NCBI GenBank assembly: GCA_002286715.1
Contig: NSJX01000068.1
Span: 1 to 56,079, forward strand
DNA: 56,079 nt
Direction: 5' to 3'
Source of the DNA: Dentipellis sp. KUC8613
Lineage: Eukaryota > Basidiomycota > Agaricomycetes > Russulales > Hericiaceae
In this document: positions 46,571-56,079 of the stretch, piece by piece
Position numbering within the stretch: the first letter of the stretch is position 1
How the letters are laid out: the number at the start of each line of letters is the position of its first letter
Notes under the pieces: model-generated
What the model saw: the letters and a program-made list of their open reading frames with translations, nothing else
What the model was told of the DNA's origin: nothing
Database searches by the model: none
Translations under genes and position numbers: made by a program

Positions 46571-48682
46571 TCACTCGCTCTTCGCAAGCAACGAGCGCCC
46601 CGTCATCTCTGCCCGAAAAACCAGCATCAGCACCCTCAGCACCACATGCACGCAAAACGGACTCACCCTCCGGCTGCGGCAAGCCCAGAATATCCAGCAC
46701 CGTCGGCGCGACGTCCGCCAGCGCGCCCTCCTCCTCCTCGCCGTCCTTCTTGTCGACCGTGAACTTGAACTTGGCCGGGTCGCCCGTCATGATGAACGGC
46801 ACGGGGTTCGTCGTGTGCGCCGTGTGCGGGTTGCCCGTCTCGGGGTTGAGCATCTGCTCCGCGTTCCCGTGGTCCGCGGTGATGAGCAGGATGTACCCGG
46901 CCTCCTGGCACGCCTTGTACACTGTGCCGACGGCCGCGTCCGTGCGCGAGACGGCCTCGACCGCCGCGTCGTACACGCCCGTATGGCCGACCTGCGAGAT
47001 TCGGCGCGTCAGACATGAATGGCTATGTAAGCGCGAACAAGAGGAGAGGGCGCACCATGTCGGGCGGCGCAAAGTTGCACATGACGAACTCGTGCGTCTT
47101 CGCCTTGACGACCTCCGCGACCTTGTCCGCGACGCCCTGCACGCTCATCTTCGGGTCCTTGTCGTACGTCGCGACCTTGGGCGACGGGATCATGTGCCGC
47201 TCCTCGTCCGCGAACTGCTTCTCGACGCCGCCGTTGAAGAAGAACGTGACGTGCGCGTACTTCTCCGTCTCTGTCGTCCCGCATTAGTGTGAGCGTAGGA
47301 GAGCGCGGAGGATGGGAAGGTGGCGCGTACCGGCGATGTGCGCCTGCTTGATGCCCTTTTTGGAGAGCCACTCGGCGAGGACGTTCGTCATCGCCTGGGG
47401 CGGGAAGGCGACGTTGAAGGGGAACTCGGCGTTGTAGCGAGACATGGTGGTGATGTGCTGTATGGACACGTGAATATAAACTCGAATTCATTGTCCAAAG
47501 CGAACATACGAGATCCTTGGGCACCTCGACCTCCATGGGCTTGTCGGGAAGCCCGAAGACAGTCGCGATCTCGCGCATGCGGTCCGAGCGGTAGTTGAAG
47601 AAGAACAGGGTGTCGCCATCTGCTCTCGTCGTCAGTCTCACATGTGCCAAACCGCACATACAAGCAGCAGCACGCACCCTTGATCCTCGTCTCCTCGCCG
47701 CCGAAGATAATCGGCTTCAAGAACTCATCCGTCTCGTCCTTCTTGTAGCGCTCCTCGATTGCCTGCACGACGTCCTCCGCCTTCTCACCCGTGCCCTGCA
47801 CAAGCCCATCGACAGCGACCTTGACACGCTCCCAGCGCTTGTCACGGTCCATCGCGTAGTACCGGCCCACGACGGTCGCGATCTGGCCGACCTTCTCCTT
47901 CTCGATGAACTCGAGCAGGTCCTTCGCGTACTTGGCCGCAGACCGCGGCGCCGTGTCGCGGCCGTCGCCGAAGAAGTGAATGTAGACGTGCTGCAGGCCG
48001 ACCTCCTTCGCGGTCTCGAGCAGCGCGTAGAGGTGCCGGATGTGCGAGTGCACGCCGCCGTCGGAGACCTATGTTCATGTTAGCATGCATGGTCGTTGTC
48101 CGTTGCGTTTAGGCACGTAGGGAGTCCCGTGGGAGCAGACTCATGCCCTGAGCGCCATAGGCTAGAAAAACACGCGATGTCTGAGGAGGTACTTACCAGA
48201 CCGAGGAGGTGCAGCCTGCCGTTCCCGTCCTTCGCATGCTTAAAGCTCTCCAGGATTTTCTCGTTCTTATGGAACTGCCGCTTCTTGATCGCGACGTCGA
48301 TCCGCACGATATCCTGCCACACAATGCGTCCCGCGCCGATGTTCAGATGCCTACCAAAGCCCAAGCCCAAGCCCACACTCAGTATACGGCGAGCATGAGG
48401 AACAAAGTGGAGGCACGGACCCGACCTCGGAGTTGCCCATGAGCCCCTCGCTGAGCCCGACGGCGGTGCCGTGCGCCGCGAGCGTGCGGTACGCGTGCTC
48501 CTTCGCGATGGTGTCCATGTTCGTCGTCGTCGCCGCCTCGATCGCATTGCCCTTGGTGCCCTTCTCCGGCGCGATGCCCCACCCGTCGTGGACGCTGCGC
48601 CCCAGTCAGTCAATCAGTCAGTCACTCACTCGTGATAACGGAAGACGCACATGAGGCAGACTTTGTTCGTCACTTGCACCAT
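46571..48682 (-). CDS. 2,3-bisphosphoglycerate-independent phosphoglycerate mutase
   Basis: This glycolytic enzyme interconverts 3- and 2-phosphoglycerate in the cytosol using two manganese ions. A short first exon ([11 protein letters not shown]) starts at 48682 and splices to [20 protein letters not shown], supplying the first metal-binding Asp. The metal-bound catalytic serine lies in [17 protein letters not shown]. Later blocks include [62 protein letters not shown] and the second metal site [12 protein letters not shown] small last exon joins PQPEE to [11 protein letters not shown] with the stop at 46571. Codon third positions are strongly GC-biased, unlike most of the accessory block. 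It is probably conserved flanking housekeeping sequence that marks the right edge of the cluster. Confidence 0.95.
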
Positions 48683-49119
48683 GCTGGCTGGCGATTGCGG
48701 ATGGTTTGTGGGGAAGGATGTGGGGAGATGCACGGCGTTGGGGAAATCGATGAGGCGCTGCGCCGGGCGCGGACTTTAGGTATGGCCGCGTCTGTGATTC
48801 GAGCTGCTCCCCGCACGTTTGTCCGTGCTTTTTAGGATCGTATCATCATCGGGCTGAAACTCCAAGCTTCATAGATGCGATACGTTCATAATTATAAAGA
48901 GATCGGAAGAGAGCCGAGTAAGTACATCTCGACAACGCGATGCTGGGATGTCGCGTTCAATAAATTCAAGGCGCGTCTACAAATCCCAATATTACACATT
49001 ATTACTCCCACATACATCCCCAGTCCAAAATACATGAAAAATACAAATCTACATAGTCTGTACATGCTACATATCCCAACCCAAATCCCCAAGCTGAGCT
49101 TACGCTCGAACAAAGCCCC
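48683..49119. other. Intergenic, AT-rich in its right half
   Basis: It contains the phosphoglycerate mutase promoter and the 3' flank of the next gene. No gene is seen. Confidence 0.5.
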
Positions 49120-50592
49120 TCACCGCGTGAACGACGCACTAAACCCACTCGCTCTAAACGCGTCCTTGCCCGAGCCCGGACCAGGCTCGTCCTGAGTCGG
49201 CCGCTTGCGACCCAACCACGCCTTCGAGCGATACAGCGCGGCGAAATCGAGCGAGCGGCGGATGCTGAAGGTGGAGGCCGAGCCGAGGAGGGGCGATTTC
49301 GGCCAGGCTGGGGTGAGCGAGATGATGCTGGAGGCGGACGCCGAGGGCGCGGGCAGGATGCGCTGTGTGAAGGGCGTGGTGGGCCCGAAGGAGTCCAGCG
49401 TGGAGAAGGAGGACTCTTGCGTCTCGTTGGAGGGCTCGGCGTCGTCGAACTGGCCTGAGAAATCTTCCGAGTCTTCGGGTTCTTCGATGACCATTATCTT
49501 GGTATCGCTTGCGTCGTCACGCGAAGTAGCCAGAGTAGTCTCAGAAGCAGCCTTCGCAGTAGCCTCGGAAGATACGTCGACAGCGATTGCTTCATTCCCA
49601 GCGTCGACCCCAAGCCCCACACTAAGCAAGCCAGGTTCCTGCGGCAGCAGCATATTCGCAACACTAGCCTCCGAGTCCGATTCCAGAACAAAGCTGTAGC
49701 TGAACGACGGCAGCTCGGCGTCATAGTCCGCCTGGACAGCGCAACTGCGCGTCGTCGAGAATTTGTGCTTGCGCAACAAGGCGAGCGCGCTGAGACGCAG
49801 GATGTCCGTGCGCGAGTCCGCTTCGAGGAAGTGCGCCTCGAGCGCGGCGGGCGCCGTGAATAGACCAGAGGCGAGTGTGGGCGCGGAGGCAGGAGTAGAG
49901 CCAGGGCTAGAGACAGAGAGAGGCAAGACAGAGTCACAGTTGGCTTCGGAGCGGAAGGACGACATGTACGGGTATTGCGTGTCGAGGGTGAGGGTGAACG
50001 GCGGGGGCACGTCTGCGGGGGCATCGCGGAGCGAACGCGCGATGAAGGCAGGCGAGTGTACGAGGGCGTGCATGATATGGCCCATCTGCAGCAGCACATT
50101 GTGAGCATCAGTAAGTATATCCAAGTCAAATTATGTTAGATAGCTGAGAACGAAGGAAGCGGTCCACGATTCACTCACAGCAAACGACGTGCACGCGTAC
50201 GATGGGACATAGAACAGCTTCGCCTTCAGCACGCCGAGCAGCTGCTCGACCGACATGCCATGCTTCTCCGGGTCACTGACAGACCCGAAAGCCATCTCGG
50301 TAGTAAGAGCGTAGTCAGAGGGATACTCGTAGACGGAGAGCGCGTCCAGGCCGGGGTAGTCGATGCGCAGGTACCGCCGGCCGCAGTTCGCGCCCGCTTC
50401 GAGCTCGCGCTTGACGGTGTGGAAGAACACGGAGCGCCAGAGATCGCCGGGCGGGTATGTGCCCTGCGAGTGAGGGTTCGCGTTCCCGTAATCAGACTCG
50501 GGCGTTGGGGGCGGAGGCTTGAAGATGCGTTCGAATTTGTCCGTCCAGGATTCTGTTGGTGGAGCTGCGCTAGTCGCAGTGATTAAAGACAT
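49120..50592 (-). CDS. Unrecognised conserved-looking protein, 459 residues
   Basis: There are two exons (50592-50179 and 50085-49120) with an in-phase join. The start at 50592 (MSLITATSAAPPTESW) is preferred over the upstream open frame because it follows a pyrimidine-rich leader. The N-terminal 160 residues look folded (RRYLRIDYPGLDALSVYEYP, VPSYACTSFAMGHIMHALV). From about residue 260 the chain is acidic and low-complexity (IEEPEDSEDFSGQFDDAEP), then Ser/Pro-rich with a basic end (RSKAWLGRKR). There is no signal peptide and no clear membrane helix. I do not recognise the family; a disordered regulatory tail is all that can be suggested. Codon use resembles the adjacent phosphoglycerate mutase, so it is probably part of the core genome. 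Confidence 0.75.
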
Positions 50593-51141
50593 GATGGAAG
50601 GGAGTTGTGGTCCTAGAAAGAGTGGGTAGGTGTAAAGAGCGTGAGGGATGCAGAACCGGGTCTCCGTAGACGAGGAGTCGGATGAAGGAGGTTCGCTCGA
50701 ACACGACAAGCGCGCGGGCGGCACGGCCCCGGCCCGGGATATTTGTTCCATTTCCTCAGGCTGGTGCTCCTCTGCTTTCTCTACACCTACCAGACAAGAA
50801 CCTTTCTTACTGAGGAGAGCGATGGCAACAACATTCTTAGCCCCAGAACAAATATACGTACATATCCCATGCAATCTAAAAACTTACTCCCCACACCAGC
50901 CACTGCGAAACTGAACATTACTAGTAGTACGGTGTAAACGTCGTACTCTACACGCCGATCTGAAGTGGTTGTAAAATCCGTAAGGTGGGTAGGGTAAGAT
51001 GTAGGGTGCAAGATACAGTAGATATGTAGGTGTGTGCGTGAGCAGGGGGCTACGGGTAGAAATGATATAGAGGGTCGGTACTGATCTAGAGGTCGAACAG
51101 CGGGCTTCGAGTCTAAAGGGGGAGGGGGGCGGGGGCGGGGG
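50593..51141. other. Intergenic between the unrecognised protein and the DUF6534 gene
   Basis: This is a G-run and pyrimidine-rich sequence that probably includes the leader of the 50592 gene. Nothing else is supported. Confidence 0.45.
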
Positions 51142-53181
51142 CTAGGGCGAGTGCTCCGAGATGGTGAGGTCGCGGTCTCGGTCGCGGTCGTGGTTGTCGA
51201 TCGCATATTGCACCGTCTTCTCCACGCTGATTTGGAGCTGTGAAGAACGGAGAGTAAGCAACGACTTGTCTACGCGTATGATGCAGATGAAGAGCCTCAC
51301 CTTCGTTGGTGTCGCGCCGGCATCGGGTACCTGTGAAGGAGCAGTGAAACTCGGACGAAGGGCGGGAAGATGGAGATGAGGCCACTGACGCTGACGGTGT
51401 GGAAGCGGCTCGTATTCCGCCTGTTGAACGTGCTGGGGAACATGACGGGCATCGGATGGTCGCTTCCTCCCGAGTGCTGCGAGCGGCCACGCAACGTTTT
51501 TCTTGTATTGAGCCTGTGAATCATTGTGGTTAGATGAATTTCGGGGTTTGAGACATGTGGGGGTTGCTCACGTTGCGAGAAGCGAGTTGGCGTAGACTGA
51601 GCGGGGATCAGCATGGAAGATGGCACGAGGTGAGATGTCGGGACGCACGCTTCGTGATAGCGAAATGAAGACCGAGGAAGATGAGATTGTTAGGCATGAC
51701 CAACCACTGGAGTAGAAGCGTGACGAAAGTAATCAGCATGAAGAAAGAGACGGCGTACCATGATCATTGAGATGATCGTCGTTACGCTATTTAGAGAGGT
51801 CAGTTCTTCATTCTAGCGAAGACGATGCGCTTGCACTCACCAAGTGAGTGCGCCATTATTGAAGGTGTGGATCATGATAACGTTAATGACATGGTCCATG
51901 CTCCTACGGTCGTGTGTCAGAACTGGCGACCTAAGGGTATATATACGAGTGGGCTCACGATCCGAAGCCAGTCCGACTTGTCTGCAGGTAGTAGACGAGC
52001 GAAGCTGCAATCAGAATGTCCAAGGCCGACGAGATGGCAAGACCGGTAGTAAAGGACCACTGCATCCGCCCGTTAGCGACTGTCGGAGAAGCGCGGAGCG
52101 GCCGACGTACCCCAAAACGCTGAATAAACACCGTGAACTTGCGATCTCGGGTCCTGATGACGGACGCGTGAGTATCCCTGTGGTAATGGTGAGGTCGAGA
52201 CAACGCACATGGCCACCGTCGTCACTGGATGAAAGCGGTAAGAGGGATGAAGGCAGGTTGAGGATAGGATGGCTTACCGATCGCAGCAGCTTTGGACGTA
52301 CGGGACAAGAGTTAGTATACAGACATTTGTGCGACGGTGAACGCATACCAAGGCGACACCACGTGAGGACGAGCTGTCGAAAAGTGCGCATCAGCGCCGT
52401 CCTGGGTATCGACAGTCAAGATACTCACCAAAGGGCCGGCGATCCACCAATTGTTTTTGCTCACTAGGAGACGAATCAGACGGATTGATGGACGTACAAA
52501 GCATTATCTTACGGCGCAGGACACGGTGCGAGAAGAACCTGAATTATCGGTCAGCGGCCCGTAAGTTGATCTACGTTGGAATAGAAGGCTCACAAATGGC
52601 ACACGAAGGTGACGAGCGCCTTCATTGTATATCAGGAATGAAAATTCCGGGTCGATATGGAGAGGCGTACCGTGAGAGCGACCGTGAGCGCGACGCTCCT
52701 AGTAAAGGCAGAACATTTAGTTGTCGCGCGAAGGTGGGGCAATAATTCCACGTACATGTTAATCTCATCCAGAATATCTGGGTTCCCGAAGTTCAGGATG
52801 AGATAGTCCCAAGCCGCTGAAGAGATGAGGCACGCATGAACTGCGTCCAGCAGCCTACGCTGGCTGGTGTCAGGAATTCCTACGCGCGGAGAACAAGTCC
52901 GCTCACCAGACGAGAAATACCTGAACAGCGCGTGGTGAACATACAGTCAATTGAGAGACAGACGGTATGCTTACCATGAGCTTCACACGCATCAAGTCAT
53001 TAGGGTACAGTTTCCAGTATAAGAACGACTGGGCGGCCACCACTCCGGACAGGCTGGGCACGGAACGAGGACTTTCAGACGGAAGTTCGTATACAGCCAA
53101 TAGAAGAACTTACGTCACCGAAAGCAGACAGCCGAGCAGAATGGCCCCCAGGGTAGCACGAACGTTTGCAATGGCCGGCAT
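51142..53181 (-). CDS. DUF6534 domain membrane protein
   Basis: This multi-exon gene of the basidiomycete DUF6534 family, usually about seven helices, has no established function. It starts at 53181 (MPAIANVRATLGAILLGCLL). Next comes LSGVVAAQSFLYWKLYPND, the family's second conserved stretch, then AVHACLISSAAWDYLILNF with NPDILDEINM. Further exons carry a segment around AISSALDILIAASLVYYLQ. TTIISMIMWLVMPNNLIFL and YANSLLATLNTRKTLRGRS follow, which together are the diagnostic end of the domain. The cytoplasmic tail ends in an Asp/Arg dipeptide run and DLTISEHSP, stop at 51142. All recognisable exons are open; some small exon edges are uncertain. It belongs to the flanking genes rather than to the duplicated UbiA/OMT block. 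Confidence 0.85.
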
Positions 53182-55388
53182 CGTTCGGGGCGTGCGTCTG
53201 CGCGAGGGAGTGAAGATAGAGCTGGCTGGCGACCTAGGGGGCCACTTCACGACGTGCCAGGGCTCGAAAAAAGCAGCAACAGCGGCGCGTCCAGCTTTTG
53301 AAGACTGGCGGTATCGCGCGGGGGGCACTTGTCGCCATCTGTCATGGCGTCAATAAATCAGGCATATGGTGCAGACAGGCGAGCGAGGGGGCTAGGAGCG
53401 CCGCCGCGTCGGGCCAAGACGCGGCAGTCAGGGTCCGCGCAGGTGGCAACCGCAACCTTATCCGCGAAAGGAAATCCCATCGCGGCCATTGCAAATCCCT
53501 CGGCACGGATTTTGCTGCATCGGAGATCCAACACTTGCCGAACCCGCGGTGGCGGTGCTCCTCTGGATATCTTTCCTCCTCGACGCCTGCTTTCGTCCCC
53601 TCCCGTGCCGGGTGGGCGTCTTTCGGCACGCCCAGCCCCCTCATCGCCGTCGGCCATCCACCTCGAATTGGTTTTATTCGAGGATTATCCCATCCTGAAC
53701 TGGGCGCAACCGCTACTTTTTCGGGAGCAGTACGTACTACTTACCAAGGAGGCGTCGCTGCACAAGCACGACCGTTGCTTGTGAATTTTTAGGTGGCGTT
53801 GGGCAGCCAATGGATGACCGAGAGGTATGTTTGCTATTGGCTGACCGTGTCCGAGCGGCGCCCCGCCATGTGTCCAAGTGGTGCACTTCTCGCTGGTCCG
53901 GTAGCTGGGTGGAATGCGGGGGACCCAGATGCTGGGCCGAATCGGTCGGCGTCAACCTTGTCGAAAAAATACACGCCGATCTGTATTCCGGGGTAACCTG
54001 CCATTCCACACCCGGGAATGGAAGCATATTCCACCTCATTACCCTGCCTTGCAAACAGAAGGCGTCGCGAAAGTAAATGTCGGTTTTCTAAGGTGATGGA
54101 ATAACGACTCTTACGCCTCATTTTTCCGCACCCCCGCATAACGACCGACATGCCTGCTTACAGACCGACATGCGCTTCGCTGGGTTCACGTGGCAAATGT
54201 TTTGCCTTTCTGCTCGATCGCCCGACGTTGGATCTGCGAATGAGATTCGCCTTGAGATGCGGGTGTACGCTTTCAAGATGGTTCTAGGCGCCCTACGTAT
54301 TACTGGCGGTATTTTGCAGCACTCAGAAGAGGTGGTAGCCGTGCGCGCACCGGTGTAGCATCGAGTTATAAGCATCCCCGAAGACCTTGCGCTTGCCCAC
54401 GTTGACGCCGGGAGACTCGGGAAAGGTGGGATCGCCTGTGCCTGCAGCGGTGATGGTCAATTGAGATGAAAAAATACCGTCGATTGTCAAACTCCTGGCC
54501 GACAGCTGGAGTAGCAGGATCGATGGATACAATAAACGGGGTCTGGGTGCACCCTTCGGGTCATTTAAGCTGTCACTGTAGACAGCGTATTCCGTTGGCT
54601 TGGCGGGCGCCTCGTATTCTGCCTCGGGGACGCGATTGATTCGCACGCGATATGGGACGGAGACCGTGGTAGCCGCGGAAATTCTGTGAAGATAATTCAG
54701 AGGCTCTGGGCAGGCGTGTTCACAACTCAAAGTGCATGAAGGCGTTCACTTTTTGTCGAATCCTGTCGTAATTCATAATGCAAATATAAGTTGTGATCAT
54801 ATTATTGCTGTTTGCAAAAGTGTTGGCGCGGCGCGGCGCGTCGTGAAAAGTGTCCACTCGACACGTCGGGAAAGAAATTAGCGTATCTCTGTAACTACTG
54901 CAGCTACACACAAATCAATACTACTGTCGGAATCAGCGATTTTTTCTCTTCACGTTGGTGTCTTGAAATAGGTGTTTTGGCCGCATTTCAAAATTCGAAG
55001 GAGAAAGGCGTATTTGGGCAATATCTTCTGAACCAGAGAAGATATCGCTCTGAAACCACTTTGAGACGTCTCCGATAATGCGTATCTATCACCATAAAAA
55101 TTGACGAAGCACCTCGTTCTGTCGTTCCTTGGATATGCTTCAGTGGCCCCATGTGAGGTGAGTCTGACATGAGCGAGCCGTATCTATGGAACTAGAGCAG
55201 CTAGATTTACAAAACCACTTGGAAGCGCTGACCGCTGTAGGCAGCAGCGTGTATAAAAAAATCGGAACGATTTGTGCATGTCTGAGGTGTGTAATACTTT
55301 TGCGAGTCAAGCATCGCACAGCCGCGCGGCGTTACGCGCGTCAACTCGAGTCGTCGTATTTGTCGCATCTTTCTGACGACTGTCTGCT
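53182..55388. other. Gene-poor stretch before the transposase
   Basis: Frames at 53.3-53.8 kb (GC-rich) and 54.3-54.7 kb (minus, includes VPYRVRINRVPEAEYEAP) are open but unrecognised. A short hairpin (ATATCTTCT / AGAAGATAT) occurs at about 55019-55045, perhaps in the end region of the transposon, but I could not pair it with a right end because the window stops first. Confidence 0.35.
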
Positions 55389-56079
55389 ATGCGCGGCCGC
55401 AAAATTTCGCAAGACCTATGCTGGGCAGTCATACGAATGCTCCCTTGCATCTCTCTTCATGATATTTCGGCATACACTGGGATCAGCTTGCGACAAATAC
55501 AACGAATCCAATCACAGTGTAGGCGCACGGGAATGCCTTGGCGTCCACGGCCGACCCGTAACATAGGCCGCCCTCGGGTCATAAAGGCACAAAACATTCG
55601 AGTATGTCTTCTTCTACCTTTACTATCGCATTCTCACCATTTCTCCCAGTTTCTCCAGTCCTTGCTTGCACGAAGCTGTGACATCTACCTAGATGAGATG
55701 CAAGCAACACTCGAGAGGCGGTGCCATACTGAAGTTTCTATGGCATCAATCTGGCGGGCATTGAGACGTTCTGGGTATACTATGAAACGGGTGAGTTTTG
55801 GTAGTCCTGTAGTCTCTGCATGCCCTCATTTCGTATAGGTAACGAAGGTCGCTGTCGAGCGGAGCCTCGAAAAGCGTGCAGACTATATTACACGCATCGG
55901 TCTCAACTATGACGCTGAGCAGCTAGTCTTTGTTGACGAGGCAGCATGTGACAAACGGACACCTACTCGAATAAATGGTTGGAGTATGATCGGCACCCGC
56001 GCTCGGAAACGTTGCTTCTTTATTCGTGGTCGACGGTGAGTTACAATGAGATGTTGGTGATTTTTATTTGTATCAATAT
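55389..56079 (+). mobile_element. Tc1/mariner-like DDE transposase gene, 5' part (runs off the window)
   Basis: The first exon starts at 55389 (MRGRKISQDLCWAVIRML) and encodes a helix-turn-helix with ISLRQIQRIQ, then PRPTRNIGRPRVIKAQNIR. A 48-base intron leads to SLLARSCDIYLDEMQATLE and SMASIWRALRRSGYTMKR. A second intron ending TATAG leads to VAVERSLEKRADYI. The first catalytic Asp lies in LVFVDEAACDKRTPTRING. The rest of the DDE domain lies beyond 56079. A possible donor (GTGAGT) follows at about 56036. The frame is open with intact splice sites, so it could be from a young copy. Terminal inverted repeats were not identified. Confidence 0.8.

Noticed and set aside
46185..47072. 295-codon minus-strand frame extending phosphoglycerate mutase beyond PQPEG
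   Set aside because: It reads through a 70-base intron with good GT and AG ends; splicing restores the usual C-terminus [11 protein letters not shown].
50131..50874. Upstream-extended start for the 459-residue protein
   Set aside because: The extra residues lack family-like features and the pyrimidine-rich leader before 50592 better fits an untranslated region; the downstream end of this frame also reads into the intron.

Overview
The window looks like nuclear DNA of a mushroom-forming basidiomycete (Agaricomycetes). The evidence is dense, short GT-AG introns (about 45-65 nt, with many exons of only 11-55 nt), the basidiomycete-type DUF6533 and DUF6534 membrane families, a laccase relic, a fungal cofactor-independent phosphoglycerate mutase, and a Tc1/mariner-like transposase. 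I cannot name the species. Gene models were built by hand from splice signals and by comparing paralogues. Where paralogues exist, exon lengths agree to the base.

Layout. 0.8-2.6 kb: a DUF6533 seven-helix protein. 3.3-4.9 kb: a GC-rich block with broken coding-like frames. 5-6.3 kb: short repeats and two inverted repeats. 6.6-43.2 kb: an accessory block built from repeated copies of a few genes: three intact O-methyltransferases (OMT1, OMT2, OMT4) plus one ruined copy; four intact UbiA-type membrane prenyltransferase/terpene-cyclase-like enzymes (A-D) plus a truncated relic; three closely related DUF6533 membrane proteins next to UbiA-A, UbiA-B and UbiA-D; and a laccase pseudogene. Two paralogous cytochromes P450 lie at 31.9-34.1 and 44.1-46.3 kb. 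46.6-53.2 kb: phosphoglycerate mutase, an unrecognised 459-residue protein and a DUF6534 membrane protein, with housekeeping character. 55.4 kb to the end: a transposase running off the window.

How the parts may work together. UbiA-fold enzyme, small-molecule O-methyltransferase, P450 and a multi-helix membrane protein repeated side by side suggest a secondary-metabolite locus that expanded by segmental duplication and inversion, with birth and death of copies. The window has no polyketide synthase, NRPS or soluble terpene synthase, so the UbiA enzymes are the best candidates for the scaffold-forming step. They could prenylate an aromatic acceptor or, like Fma-TC of the fumagillin pathway, cyclise a prenyl diphosphate. 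The methyltransferases and P450s would then decorate the product. This pathway is inference. The gene families, splice structures and copy relationships are read directly from the sequence.
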